Part shown: piece after piece, positions 8,562-17,256 of the stretch | Layout: each line of letters begins with the position of its first letter | Numbering within the stretch: the first letter of the stretch is position 1 | NCBI RefSeq assembly: GCF_947493425.1 | Contig: NZ_CANLRP010000015.1 | Span: forward strand, 16,122-80,121 | Source: an uncultured Microscilla sp. | Lineage (GTDB): Bacteria; Bacteroidota; Bacteroidia; Cytophagales; Microscillaceae | Direction: 5' to 3' | Length of the DNA: 64,000 nucleotides | Made by a program: the position numbers and the translations under genes | The notes under the pieces: model-generated | Databases searched by the model: none | What the model was told of the DNA's origin: nothing | What the model saw: only the letters and a program-made list of their open reading frames with translations

Positions 8562-9320
8562 TTATTTACTAGCCAACACCCCCATTATTTCTTCTTGCAT
8601 TGCCATCGTATGGGCATATCCTGCCTCAAACATTTCGTCTACTCTTTTGAGCTCAAAAGTAGTATAGTTACCAAGTGCGGGAGGTTCTATAAATACATCA
8701 CATTGCTTGATCTGTGATTGCATACCTTTGTGTCCAATCATAATCATAGTACGTTCCAGCACTTTTCGGGTAGACTTTATTGGCTGTTCTATATCTATAG
8801 GATTGCAATGTACCCCTATACGAAAATCACAGTTTTTGATAGGTTCAGCAGGCATATTATTTACCAGGCCACCATCTACCAACACTCGGTTGTTGTAATG
8901 AATGGGGCTAAACATGACAGGAATACAAGACGATGCCATTAATGGTAATACTAGGTTGCCTTGGGTAAAATACACCAACTCGCCAAGGTGAATGTCAGAA
9001 GCAGCCACTGTTAAAGGAATTTTCAGTGCTTCAAACGAGTTGTGAGGCAAGTACTTGAGTAGCAAAGGTTCAATTTTTTCGATGTTGAGCAAACCACGGC
9101 TAAACTTGGGGCGGACAAAACGTAATAGTTTTGCTGATTTTAGTATTTCAAGGGTTTCTTTAGGGGCGTAACCCTGGGCATACATGGCTCCCATGATAGA
9201 ACCAGAGCTTACACCTACAATTTGATTGATTTTTATACCCATTTCGTCCAGCGCCTGCAATACGCCCAAATGCCCTACTCCACGCAAACCTCCCCCTGAC
9301 AAAGTAATGCCTATTTTCAT
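8562..9320 (-). CDS. Patatin-like phospholipase family protein (RssA/NTE type)
   Basis: The protein is 252 residues long. It has the oxyanion-hole motif SGGGLRGVGHLGVL (8-21), nucleophile elbow GVSSG with Ser38, and catalytic Asp149 in VLVDGGLVNN, the complete Ser-Asp dyad of patatin lipases. No signal peptide is seen, so it should act on lipids or acyl esters in the cytoplasm or at the inner membrane. It sits downstream of accA in the same orientation, but a strong terminator at 9437-9474 separates them, so it probably has its own promoter. The substrate is unknown. Confidence 0.9.
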   Translation of the reverse strand: MKIGITLSGGGLRGVGHLGVLQALDEMGIKINQIVGVSSGSIMGAMYAQGYAPKETLEILKSAKLLRFVRPKFSRGLLNIEKIEPLLLKYLPHNSFEALKIPLTVAASDIHLGELVYFTQGNLVLPLMASSCIPVMFSPIHYNNRVLVDGGLVNNMPAEPIKNCDFRIGVHCNPIDIEQPIKSTRKVLERTMIMIGHKGMQSQIKQCDVFIEPPALGNYTTFELKRVDEMFEAGYAHTMAMQEEIMGVLASK

Positions 9321-9436
9321 TGTAATATTTTTTAGTTAATAGTTGAATCAGTAGTTGATAGTCTTCACAAGGACAAGTCTTTAGAATACCAACCATCAAT
9401 TACTGACTATAAGAAATCAACGTAATTTTTGGCAAA

Positions 9437-9474
9437 AAAAATAGTGTAAAACCCTAAAGTTTTACACTATTTTT
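9437..9474 (-). terminator. Intrinsic terminator of accA
   Basis: A perfect 16-bp stem (9437-9452 with 9459-9474) closes a 6-base loop, with A/T runs on both flanks. It lies 22 bases past the accA stop on the minus strand. Confidence 0.85.
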
Positions 9475-9496
9475 ATTTTTTAAACTATAAAGAGTA

Positions 9497-10444
9497 CTAC
9501 TCTTGTACTTCACCCATTCCACTAAACTTCTCTATTCGCCGATTGACCAGCTCTTCGGTGGAAAGTTTTTGCAATGCTTTGATTTCTTTCAAAATCACTT
9601 GTTTTACAGTCTCATAAGTAGATTTAGGATTAGCATGTGCCCCTCCTAAAGGCTCGGGAATAATTTCATCTATTAGTTTGAAGCCCTTCATATCATCAGC
9701 AGTAAGCTTCAATGCCTCGGCTGCTTGTTCTTTGTAGTCCCAACTACGCCATAAGATGGTAGAGCAGTTTTCAGGAGAAATTACTGAATACCAGGTATTT
9801 TCCAGCATCATTACTTTGTCGCCTACTGCTATACCCAAAGCTCCACCCGATGCTCCCTCGCCAATCACAATGCATATCACAGGAACTTTGAGAGTAAACA
9901 TCTCTTTGATATTGCGCGCAATCGCCTCAGCCTGCCCTCTTTCTTCAGCCTCAATTCCAGGAAAAGCTCCCGGAGTATCGATCAAGGTTACTATAGGTTT
10001 ATCAAATTTTTCAGCAAGCCGCATCAAACGCAATGCTTTACGGTACCCCTCTGGGTTAGCCATTCCAAAGTTTCGGTATTGCCGTTGTTTGGTATTGCGC
10101 CCCTTTTGCTGTCCTATAAACATGACAGTTTGTCCGTTTACATCACCAAAACCACCCACCATTGCCTTATCATCAGCAATGTTACGATCACCGTGCAACT
10201 CTACAAAGTTGTCACACATCTCGTGGATATAGTCCAAAGTATAAGGACGGTTTTGATGACGAGACAGCTGCACCCTCTGCCAACGGGTGAGGTTGGTGTA
10301 GGTCTCCTTCTTTACTTTTAATATATTTTGTTCGAGCACTTTGATAGCGTCTGCTACATTGGCATCACTCTCTACCGCAAGTTGTTTCATATCATCCAAC
10401 TTTTGCTCTAGTTCCGCAATGGGTTTTTCAAAATCTAAAAGCAT
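9497..10444 (-). CDS. accA: Acetyl-CoA carboxylase carboxyltransferase subunit alpha
   Basis: The 315-residue enzyme subunit begins [18 protein letters not shown], as AccA proteins usually do. It continues with [51 protein letters not shown] and [11 protein letters not shown], all family hallmarks. With AccD it transfers the carboxyl group from biotin to acetyl-CoA to give malonyl-CoA for fatty acid synthesis. A longer ORF starts at 10477, but that codon overlaps the predicted promoter -7 box, so the ATG at 10444 is chosen. A strong terminator follows. Confidence 0.96.
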   Translation of the reverse strand: MLLDFEKPIAELEQKLDDMKQLAVESDANVADAIKVLEQNILKVKKETYTNLTRWQRVQLSRHQNRPYTLDYIHEMCDNFVELHGDRNIADDKAMVGGFGDVNGQTVMFIGQQKGRNTKQRQYRNFGMANPEGYRKALRLMRLAEKFDKPIVTLIDTPGAFPGIEAEERGQAEAIARNIKEMFTLKVPVICIVIGEGASGGALGIAVGDKVMMLENTWYSVISPENCSTILWRSWDYKEQAAEALKLTADDMKGFKLIDEIIPEPLGGAHANPKSTYETVKQVILKEIKALQKLSTEELVNRRIEKFSGMGEVQE

Positions 10445-10474
10445 AATCTCTTTTTTGGTTTGCCTCAAGGTGAG

Positions 10475-10505
10475 CAAAGATAGTTGATAAAAAAGTGATG
10501 CCCAA
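10475..10505 (-). promoter_or_regulatory. Predicted accA promoter of Bacteroidota type
   Basis: Read on the minus strand, TTG (10503-10505) is followed by 20 bases and then TATCTTTG (10475-10482). This fits the Bacteroidota sigma-ABfr pattern of TTG and TAnnTTTG. Transcription would begin around 10468-10470 and give a leader of roughly 25 bases before the ATG at 10444. Confidence 0.6.
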
Positions 10506-10814
10506 AGAAATGTAAGTTAGTTTATCTTTTTTGTCATTGCTTATACAAACATAAATAACTGAAAATCAGATAATTACAAATATTTCAAAAACAGCGCCCA
10601 GTTATAAAAGTTCTATAATGAAAGTTAAATAGGGGTGTTTTTGGGCACATTTATCAAAATAAAAGCCCTAAATCGGTAAATATCGGGACTTAACTTACGT
10701 ATTCAGTAAAAGAAATATGAAAATATGTATTTTTACACTTAAGTGGGTTTTCAATTCGTTGTTATAACCTATTCAACACTCATCCCTGCATAACTGAAAA
10801 CGATTTATATATCA
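10506..10814. other. Divergent spacer between accA and CAP-domain lipoprotein
   Basis: This AT-rich spacer of about 310 bases lies upstream of two divergent genes. Apart from the accA promoter at its left edge, no ORF, hairpin or repeat was seen. Confidence 0.5.
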
Positions 10815-11774
10815 ATGTCAAATATACGTATTACCTGGGTCGCATTATTTGCTGTAATAGTATTGCAAACATCTTGCGCCAAAATAGATGAGGTGTCTCC
10901 AGATAACACCGGAACAGACACTACTGCCACTGCTGGTGGAACTGCACAAAAAGATGCTATTCTCAAACTTTATAATGAGGAGTATGTACCCTCCATTCTT
11001 ACCGAAATCGGTTGGAGCGGCAATGTAAGTAACTGTAATGCAGGTATTACTCCTACCAATACTCAAAATAAGGTACTTCAACGCCTCAATTTTTACCGCA
11101 AGCTGGTAGGTCTACCTGGCAACGTGGTATTAAACGCCGAAAAAAGTAATAAATGCCAACAAGCTGCCTTGATGTCACGCGCCAACAACTCTCTTTCTCA
11201 CTCCCCGCCTACTACCTGGTCGTGTTATACTGCTGACGGGCGTGAAGCCTCTGGCAAATCTAACTTATCGTTAGGTTCGGCAGGCTCTAGAGCAGTCGAT
11301 GCCTACATTAGAGATGCTGGTTCAGGCAATTATTTTGTGGGGCATCGTCGCTGGATATTATACCCCAAGCTACAAGAAGTAGGTACCGGAGACACCGACC
11401 GAAGCAACGCTTTGTGGGTAATTGGTGACATAGGTCCTGTACCCTTAAATATGCCCGATTTTGTGGCTTACCCGCCCAAAGGCTTTATGCCTCAAGATTT
11501 AGTGTACCCACGCTGGTCTTTTTCTATTCCCTCGGCCGACTTTTCTAATGCCAAGGTAACTATGACTGATGCCAGTGGCAATACAGTAAATCTAACCCAA
11601 GAAAAACTCAACAACGGTGGATTTGGTGATCGTACAATGGTATGGGTTCCTGAAAATATAAACATTACCTCTGCCGATGATGTAACCTACAAGGTGAATA
11701 TTACTGGGGTAAAGCTGGTAAGCGGCGAAACAAAAGATTTTAGTTATGAAGTAACTATTTTTAAAGCAAAATAG
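10815..11774 (+). CDS. CAP (SCP/PR1)-domain lipoprotein
   Basis: The 319-residue product has a signal peptide with lipobox LQTSC (Cys21), followed by a T/G-rich linker. From about residue 85 it carries a CAP-like fold: QRLNFYRKLVGLPGNVVLN, CQQAALMSRANNSLSHSP with the conserved His, and GHRRWILYP. The C-terminal ~90 residues (WSFSIPSADF...) look like a separate beta-domain. CAP proteins are extracellular and their substrates are rarely known. The gene stands alone, with a strong terminator downstream. Confidence 0.75.
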   Translation: MSNIRITWVALFAVIVLQTSCAKIDEVSPDNTGTDTTATAGGTAQKDAILKLYNEEYVPSILTEIGWSGNVSNCNAGITPTNTQNKVLQRLNFYRKLVGLPGNVVLNAEKSNKCQQAALMSRANNSLSHSPPTTWSCYTADGREASGKSNLSLGSAGSRAVDAYIRDAGSGNYFVGHRRWILYPKLQEVGTGDTDRSNALWVIGDIGPVPLNMPDFVAYPPKGFMPQDLVYPRWSFSIPSADFSNAKVTMTDASGNTVNLTQEKLNNGGFGDRTMVWVPENINITSADDVTYKVNITGVKLVSGETKDFSYEVTIFKAK

Positions 11775-11817
11775 CCTGAAACCAAAAACAATCTCTTTAT
11801 TATTTTATTTATATATT

Positions 11818-11847
11818 AAAGTCGGTGGAAACACCGACTTTTTTTTA
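11818..11847 (+). terminator. Intrinsic terminator of the CAP lipoprotein gene
   Basis: A 10-bp stem (AAAGTCGGTG pairing with CACCGACTTT) closes a GAAA tetraloop, followed by a run of T. It lies 44 bases past the stop codon. Confidence 0.88.
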
Positions 11848-11886
11848 TATTTCAACAAATAACCACTCACTAAGAATTTAGACCTT

Positions 11887-13539
11887 ATGCTATTAAAAAA
11901 ATCTAATAAGTACTTAACTTCTTTTGTGTTCAGCATTGTATTCATCCACCTTGCACATGTGTCTATAGCCCAAGTTGGCAAGACAAAAATTTTTAGATAC
12001 AATCAAACCGGAGGGCTTACCTCACTCGACCCAGCTTTTGCCAATAAAAGAGCTAATATCTGGGCGGTTACTCAGCTTTATAATGGTTTGTTTCGTTTTG
12101 GAAGAAGCAACCGGGTGGCTCCTGACTTGGTAAACAAATGGGAAGTAACAGAAGATGGTAAAACTTACACTTTTCATATTAAAAAAGGCATCAAGTTTCA
12201 TAACCATGGTGTATTTGCCAACCATGCAAGACGGGAGGTAGTAGCAGCCGATTTTGTGTATACTTATCGACGTATCTTAAACCCAGAAACCAAAAGCCCT
12301 GGTGTCTGGATATTTAAAGATAAAGTATTACGCAACTCTAACAACTCTATTTCTGACACTTGTTTTCGAGCAGTTGGTCGCTATAGTTTCAGGGTATACC
12401 TTCACCAACGCTTTGATCATTTACCCCAATTGTTAGCTATGCCATACACTTTTGTGGTACCTCATGAAGCAGTGACCAGATACGGCAAAGAGTTTGGCAA
12501 AAACCCCGTGGGTACTGGAGCTTTCAGGTTTGTACTCTGGAAACCCAACAAGTTGTTGTTGCTCAAAAAAAACCTCCTTTACTGGAAGTTTAGCTACGAT
12601 GGTAAAAAGCTTCCGTTGATGGATGAGGTACGCATCTCGTTTATAGAAGATCGCAAAAAAGCCTTTAAAATGTTTACTCAAGGTAAACTCGATTTTCTAA
12701 CTGGCACCATAGAGAGTAGTGCTGACCTTTTACTAGATGAAGATGGCACTGTCAAAGAAAAATGGTTGGGGAAGTTTACCGTAGAAAAGGCACCTTATAT
12801 GAATACTGAATACATAGGGTTTGCATTTGAACACCCTGGCGAACAAAAGCTTTGGACAAACAAAAAGTTACGTCTGGCATTAAGTTATGCCATTAACCGC
12901 GAAGGACTGGTAAATAAGCTACGAAATCAAGTGGGTATTCCAGGGCACTATGGCATTGTACCCGAAGTTATTTCTTACAGTACTCGTGCCAAGGGTTATC
13001 GGTATAACATTGTAAAAGCACGTAAATTGCTGAAAGAAGCGGGTTACCCAGAGGGTAAAGGTTTGCCAACCATTACTTTGCATACTCACCTAGCCGACAA
13101 AAAACTGGCTGAATACCTTCAATCACAATGGCGTTATATTGGGGTCAACGTAGTAATTAACCGTCAAAAATTCTCGAAACATCAACAAAAAGTAGATGCA
13201 GGCAAAGCAGGGTTGTTTAGAGGCTCTTGGTTGGGCGACTATCCTGATCCGGAAAATTACCTGGCAATGTTTTACAGCAAAAACTTTGCTCCTCATGGGC
13301 CTAACAAAACCCACTATCAAAACCCTCAGTTTGACCAACTTTTTGAAGCAGCCCGTGCTACCCAAAGCTCATCTACCCGACACAGCGCTTATCGCAAAAT
13401 GGATCAAATGATCATGGATGAGGCCGCAGTAATTGTACTCTATTACGATGAAAATATATGGCTTAAACAAAATAACATTGAAGGCTTGGAGACCAACCCA
13501 ATGAATAATTTGATTTTGGAAGGTGTACACCAAAAATAA
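11887..13539 (+). CDS. ABC transporter substrate-binding protein, peptide/nickel family 5 (OppA/DppA-like)
   Basis: The 550-residue secreted protein begins with a signal peptide (LTSFVFSIVFIHLAHVSIAQ). It shows SBP_bac_5 family landmarks: LTSLDPAFANKRANIWAVTQLYNGLFRF, PDLVNKWEVTEDGKTYTFHIKKGIKFHN and KNPVGTGAFRF. The C-terminal DYPDPENYLAMFYS segment is typical of dipeptide/oligopeptide binders. It should capture peptides in the periplasm for an ABC importer. The permease and ATPase genes are not adjacent, so it is an orphan binding protein here. No Cys lipobox is visible. Confidence 0.9.
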   Translation: MLLKKSNKYLTSFVFSIVFIHLAHVSIAQVGKTKIFRYNQTGGLTSLDPAFANKRANIWAVTQLYNGLFRFGRSNRVAPDLVNKWEVTEDGKTYTFHIKKGIKFHNHGVFANHARREVVAADFVYTYRRILNPETKSPGVWIFKDKVLRNSNNSISDTCFRAVGRYSFRVYLHQRFDHLPQLLAMPYTFVVPHEAVTRYGKEFGKNPVGTGAFRFVLWKPNKLLLLKKNLLYWKFSYDGKKLPLMDEVRISFIEDRKKAFKMFTQGKLDFLTGTIESSADLLLDEDGTVKEKWLGKFTVEKAPYMNTEYIGFAFEHPGEQKLWTNKKLRLALSYAINREGLVNKLRNQVGIPGHYGIVPEVISYSTRAKGYRYNIVKARKLLKEAGYPEGKGLPTITLHTHLADKKLAEYLQSQWRYIGVNVVINRQKFSKHQQKVDAGKAGLFRGSWLGDYPDPENYLAMFYSKNFAPHGPNKTHYQNPQFDQLFEAARATQSSSTRHSAYRKMDQMIMDEAAVIVLYYDENIWLKQNNIEGLETNPMNNLILEGVHQK

Positions 13540-13741
13540 ACATTTTATCAAGTTTTAATTGCACTTATCAAAGCATTTATTTGGTTGTATTAATTTTATT
13601 TAAATGTAACTTTTCTAATACACAAAAAGCTTTAAATTAGTCTATTACGTCAAAAAATGTAATATTTACAAGCATACGATTATTCCAATATTTTTTTAAG
13701 TTTTTTTTATTACAATGTAAGAAAAGATTAGAAAACTTTAA

Positions 13742-13749
13742 TACATTTG
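13742..13749 (+). promoter_or_regulatory. Possible -7 element for phaB
   Basis: TACATTTG matches the TAnnTTTG consensus 42 bases upstream of the phaB ATG. No clear TTG element lies at the right distance, so the call is weak. Confidence 0.35.
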
Positions 13750-13791
13750 TATCACTCTCAAATAGATAACCTAAGTCAAAAGTAAACTGAT

Positions 13792-14538
13792 ATGGATGCA
13801 AATAACAAAAGAATAGCGCTTGTTACTGGTGCAACTGGTGGTCTGGGTACTGCTATGTGTAAACAACTTTTTACAGACAACTACAGGGTGCTTGCTAACT
13901 ATCGTAACCCTGAAAAAGCCGAAAAGTGGGCAGCTGAAATGAAAGCTGAAGGCTTTGAAATAGAAATGTTTTTGGGCGATGTGTGTGACTTTGATTCCGT
14001 TGAAAAAATGATTACCGAAATCAAGGAGAAAGTAGGAGTCATCGATATATTAATCAACAACGCAGGTATTACCCGCGACATTGCTTTTCACAAAATGTCA
14101 AAAGATCAATGGGACGCTGTGATTGGTACTAACCTTACCAGTGTTTTCAATTGTTCACGCCATGTAATTGCCGATATGCGTAACCAAGGCTACGGACGAA
14201 TTATCAATATTTCGTCAGTAAATGGTCAAAGAGGACAGTTTGGGCAAGCTAATTATTCTGCGGCAAAAGCAGGTATCCACGGTTTTACCAAAACGCTGGC
14301 AATGGAAGTAGCCAAAAAAGGCATTACAGTAAATACCATATCACCTGGTTATATTGGTACCGATATGGTGATGGCTGTACGCGAAGATGTACGCCAAAAA
14401 ATAATTGACCAGATTCCGGTAGGACGTTTGGGTGGCACTTTTGAAGTGGCACACTTGGTGTCATTCCTTGCTTCTGAAAATTCAAGCTTTGTCACTGGAG
14501 CCAATTATGCAATCAATGGTGGGCAACACGTATACTAA
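13792..14538 (+). CDS. phaB: Acetoacetyl-CoA reductase (PhaB/FabG-type SDR)
   Basis: The 248-residue short-chain dehydrogenase has the cofactor motif TGATGGLG (12-19), NNAG (89-92), catalytic Ser in NISSVNG (about 141-142) and YxxxK with Tyr155 and Lys159. The segments YGRIINISSVNGQRGQFGQANYSAAKAG and GYIGTDMV are characteristic of PhaB, which reduces acetoacetyl-CoA to (R)-3-hydroxybutyryl-CoA for polyhydroxybutyrate synthesis. FabG-like activity cannot be excluded. No phaA or phaC is nearby. Its last ~80 bases are duplicated as a remnant at 15229-15307. Confidence 0.85.
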   Translation: MDANNKRIALVTGATGGLGTAMCKQLFTDNYRVLANYRNPEKAEKWAAEMKAEGFEIEMFLGDVCDFDSVEKMITEIKEKVGVIDILINNAGITRDIAFHKMSKDQWDAVIGTNLTSVFNCSRHVIADMRNQGYGRIINISSVNGQRGQFGQANYSAAKAGIHGFTKTLAMEVAKKGITVNTISPGYIGTDMVMAVREDVRQKIIDQIPVGRLGGTFEVAHLVSFLASENSSFVTGANYAINGGQHVY

Positions 14539-14691
14539 GAACTTACCATTTTATGTTGTAAGTAAAGCTAAAAAACTCGTTTAAGCCGCCAAATATTATA
14601 TTTGACTGGTGTACTGCTTCAAAGTGTTACTCTGCAATACAAAGAACTGCCATTACACCATCTTGGTGTATACTTTTTAAAGGATATGCAT

Positions 14692-14726
14692 AAAAAAACA
14701 GGCAATGGGAATTGCCTGTTTTTTTT
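14692..14726. terminator. Bidirectional terminator between phaB and the first H1-like gene
   Basis: A 15-bp stem (14692-14706 with 14711-14725) has a GGGA loop and A and T runs on the two sides, so it can stop transcription from both convergent genes. A near copy lies at 15353-15384. Confidence 0.88.
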
Positions 14727-14746
14727 ATAATTAGAACTTATATTGA

Positions 14747-14968
14747 TTACTTCTTTTTCGCTTTGGTTTTTTTGCTTTTTGACTTTTTAGCCTTGGCTTT
14801 TTTAGCTTTAGTTTTAGCTTTCTCTACTTTCTTTTCAGCTTCATCTTTAGCCTTTTTAGCCTCTTTTTTAGCATCAGCTATTTTTGCTTTCATTTTAGCA
14901 TTTGCTTCTTTAGCTTTTTGTTCTGCTTTGGCTTGGGCTTTCTTAATTTGTTCTTTGGCTTTTTTCAT
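14747..14968 (-). CDS. Lysine/alanine-rich histone H1-like small protein, copy 1
   Basis: The 73-residue protein is made almost wholly of Lys, Ala and Glu (KKAKEQIKKAQAKAEQKAKE...), with residues 1-50 likely forming an amphipathic helix and a nearly pure K/A/S/T tail ending KKTKAKKK. Such composition is seen in bacterial histone H1-like proteins and in the basic tail of PHA granule-associated PhaF. It faces phaB across a shared terminator. The paralogue at 15407-15622 shares MQEK/MKAKIADAKKEAKKAK and similar flanks. Binding to nucleic acid or polyhydroxyalkanoate granules is plausible but inferred. Confidence 0.75.
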   Translation of the reverse strand: MKKAKEQIKKAQAKAEQKAKEANAKMKAKIADAKKEAKKAKDEAEKKVEKAKTKAKKAKAKKSKSKKTKAKKK

Positions 14969-15030
14969 TTTCTTTAGACTTTGATTTTGTTTTAATTATT
15001 GTAGCCTACTTCTATTGAAGTTTGACTACT

Positions 15031-15056
15031 GTTTCACTTTTTAGGGCTTGTGAAAC
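15031..15056 (-). promoter_or_regulatory. Hairpin upstream of H1-like copy 1
   Basis: GTTTCAC (15031-15037) pairs with GTGAAAC (15050-15056) across 12 bases. The equivalent hairpin before copy 2 keeps the pairing with a C-G to G-C swap, which suggests that the structure or a dyad operator is under selection. Confidence 0.5.
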
Positions 15057-15228
15057 AATGCTTAGCTGTAATTTTGATTACTAGAATAAAATTAACTTTT
15101 TTATTCTCTTCTGACTACTCTACCCTACTTCCCCCATAAAACTTCTTTTATGTCCAAATCATGGCGATTCGATCACCAGACGGGGGCACTCGCTACGGTG
15201 ATAATGGTATTTTCAAGTGATTTTTTTA

Positions 15229-15307
15229 CTGTTTTCCTTTTAGCTTGATGGCTAGTTTTGTAACAGGTGTCAATTATACAATCAACAATGGACAACACGT
15301 ATACTAA
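15229..15307 (+). pseudogene. Remnant of a duplicated phaB 3' end
   Basis: The segment ending at 15307 matches the last codons of phaB: TTTGTAACAGGTGTCAATTA and CAACACGTATACTAA align with TTTGTCACTGGAGCCAATTA and CAACACGTATACTAA at 14490-14538. The rest of the gene is absent and the reading frame upstream is not open. It sits 45 bases before the second copy of the terminator, so it marks one end of a local tandem duplication. Confidence 0.75.
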
Positions 15308-15352
15308 TCATTGAAGAAACTATACATACTAAATCACCCAGGTGAGTTCGAC

Positions 15353-15384
15353 AAAAAACAGGCAATAGGAATTGCCTGTTTTTT
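15353..15384. terminator. Duplicated bidirectional terminator
   Basis: A 14-bp stem (15353-15366 with 15371-15384) with an AGGA loop nearly repeats the terminator at 14692-14726, exactly 660 bases away, like the H1-like genes. Confidence 0.85.
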
Positions 15385-15406
15385 ACGCTTTTAGGGCTTG
15401 TTTTTA

Positions 15407-15622
15407 TTATTTCTTCTTTGACTTTTTAGCTTTTGCCTCTGCTTTAGCTTTTTTAGCTTCTGCTTTTAATTTAGCCTTTGTTTTCTCTACTTTCTTTTCT
15501 GCGTCAGCTTTAGCTTTTTTGGCCTCTTTCTTGGCATCAGCTATTTTTTCTTGCATTTTAGCATTGGCTTCTTTTACTGCTTTTTCAGCTTTAGATTTTG
15601 CTTTTTTGATAGCTTTCTTCAT
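15407..15622 (-). CDS. Lysine/alanine-rich histone H1-like small protein, copy 2
   Basis: This 71-residue paralogue of the gene at 14747-14968 is again dominated by Lys, Ala and Glu and ends in KKSKKK. The shared core EANAKMQEKIADAKKEAKKAKADAEKKVEKTKAK aligns residue by residue with copy 1 over about 35 positions. It is offset by 660 bases from copy 1, and both flanks are duplicated too. Function is unknown; a DNA-compacting or PHA-granule protein is suggested by composition and by the phaB neighbourhood. Confidence 0.75.
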   Translation of the reverse strand: MKKAIKKAKSKAEKAVKEANAKMQEKIADAKKEAKKAKADAEKKVEKTKAKLKAEAKKAKAEAKAKKSKKK

Positions 15623-15707
15623 CTTTTTGGATTTTATGTTCTTAAAATTTTATTTTGATTGATGTAGCCTCTTTTTCCTTTTTATTAAAGGTAAAGGTTT
15701 GGCTACT

Positions 15708-15733
15708 GTTTCAGATTTTACAGCCTCTGAAAC
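15708..15733 (-). promoter_or_regulatory. Hairpin upstream of H1-like copy 2
   Basis: GTTTCAG (15708-15714) pairs with CTGAAAC (15727-15733) across 12 bases, the same stem and loop lengths as at 15031-15056, with one compensatory base-pair change. Confidence 0.5.
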
Positions 15734-15749
15734 CGGGTTAGCTATAATC

Positions 15750-15866
15750 TTATATATCTTGCTGGGTTACCTCACCGATAACCTTTAGTTCTATTTCTTT
15801 TACCAGGCTTGCTCTACTTACTGGCGCATCCACTACTGTACTAACAGCATTAGGGTTGATAGTATT
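15750..15866 (-). pseudogene. Possible remnant of a RidA-like gene
   Basis: A 38-codon open stretch between stops on the minus strand reads STVVDAPVSRASLVKEIELK followed by VIGEV, which resembles the C-terminal strand-helix-strand of RidA/YjgF proteins (for example SxxVxVxxLxxxxLVEIExxAV). No start codon or N-terminal part is present. It may be a fossil gene end, or chance. Confidence 0.25.
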
Positions 15867-16289
15867 TCAGGCTCTCCTATACTTTCTATATTGTAATGTC
15901 TTTGGTTACAGAAGCTTTACAAATGTATAGTGCCATGAATAGTTTTTTAGGTATTATACTCTCCTTATAATTATTGCTTGTTTTTCGGTCATTTTGTTAG
16001 ATACTTTGACTAAGTGCTTATCAATCTTGTCACAAAATTAACAATTTATTAATGTAATAAAAATATTAAATTAACATTATTAATTAAGTAAATTACTTAT
16101 CATTTAACCAAACCCTTACATGATGCCTCAAATAACCCACTAATCAGCTTTTCTCTATTATCAAAAATAAGCTTTTAAAAAAGTTATATGTTACTAAAAT
16201 AACAACTCCGCAGCTTTTTTGTTCAAAAAAAATAAAATCAAGAGTTCCCCCAGAGCTGTTACTATCCCCTTTTATTAGCAACATCAAGG

Positions 16290-17066
16290 CTATTTATCAT
16301 CCAAAAACAAAGGAGTCTTTCCGTTAGTAATAATTACTTTAGAATTGCCAGACCTCACCAATTCTTTCATCACTTCAATACTTCTCATCTGAAGTACTTC
16401 TTTTGTCAATCCGTTTGAAATGATTTTTTGAAAGTCTTTTATTCCTTCAGCCTCAATTCGCTTTCTTTTGGCTTCTTGTTGCTCACGCTGCAAAACAAAC
16501 TGCATTCTCATAGCATCTTGCTCAGCAGCAAGTTTTTGTTCAATAGCTCTGGATACTCTCGCAGGTAAACTTATACTTTTGAGCAATACTGCTTCTATCA
16601 AAAAACCTCGCTTATCAAGTAGCTCTTTCATGCGCTCTTGAATTTTATTTTCTATTACTGACCGCTCTCCTGAATGCATATCTTTGGCAAAGAACCTGGC
16701 GCACACATCGGCAGAAGCCGATCTAAAAACTGGTAAGATGAGGGTTTTCTCATATCCATACCCTACATTTTTAAGTATGTTAGCCGCATCCTCTTTTTTT
16801 ATGCGATAAAGTATAGATATGTCTGAAGAAATAGTAAGCCCTTCTTTACTTGGTAAATCTATTTTCAGCTCCATATTAATAGACCTGGCAGGGAGTGTTA
16901 ACATTTTAGTGGTAAACGGGTTAACGGAATAAAGCCCAGGCTCTAAAGTTTGTGGCTTGACTTTGCCAAACTTAGTCTTCACCCCTACCATATCTTGCTT
17001 TACCACAACACAGGAACTAAACAGTAAGCCCATAATACTCAAAATAACTAAAGTGTATTGTCTCAT
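16290..17066 (-). CDS. SPFH/prohibitin-domain lipoprotein
   Basis: The 258-residue product has a lipoprotein signal (LLFSSC, Cys19) and then an SPFH/band 7 domain: VGVKTKFGKVKPQTLEPGLY, LPARSINMEL, DISILYRI and VFRSASADVCARFFAKDM. A charged helical region (EQKLAAEQDAMRMQFVLQREQQEAKRKRIEAEG) follows, as in prohibitins. Such proteins form membrane-associated oligomers and scaffold proteases or lipid domains. Lipid anchoring instead of a transmembrane helix is common in Bacteroidota homologues. It is a single gene with no clear operon partner. Confidence 0.88.
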   Translation of the reverse strand: MRQYTLVILSIMGLLFSSCVVVKQDMVGVKTKFGKVKPQTLEPGLYSVNPFTTKMLTLPARSINMELKIDLPSKEGLTISSDISILYRIKKEDAANILKNVGYGYEKTLILPVFRSASADVCARFFAKDMHSGERSVIENKIQERMKELLDKRGFLIEAVLLKSISLPARVSRAIEQKLAAEQDAMRMQFVLQREQQEAKRKRIEAEGIKDFQKIISNGLTKEVLQMRSIEVMKELVRSGNSKVIITNGKTPLFLDDK

Positions 17067-17256
17067 AGTGTATATATTTAAGTTTCACTTCAATAAATAA
17101 TAGTAATACTTGCAATTAAAATTGTGTTACTTTAAATATAACTTATACCAAGTGATAAAAGATTAAATTTTATACGAAAAAAAAGGTTTATTATACAAAA
17201 TTGATGACTTGGCAAGAAAGGCTGAAAATAACGTCTCTATTTGCTGACCACAAAGA

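Larger units (their letters stand above)
15623..16289. other. Intergenic region upstream of H1-like copy 2
   Basis: This 667-base stretch holds the duplicated upstream hairpin and a short frame that looks like a gene remnant, both listed separately. The right third is very AT-rich and shows nothing recognisable. Confidence 0.5.

Noticed and set aside
14712..14984. Plus-strand hydrophobic frames opposite the H1-like genes
   Set aside because: Phe/Ala/Leu-rich frames arise as the complement of Lys/Ala-rich genes and have no supporting features; the same holds for 15372-15662.
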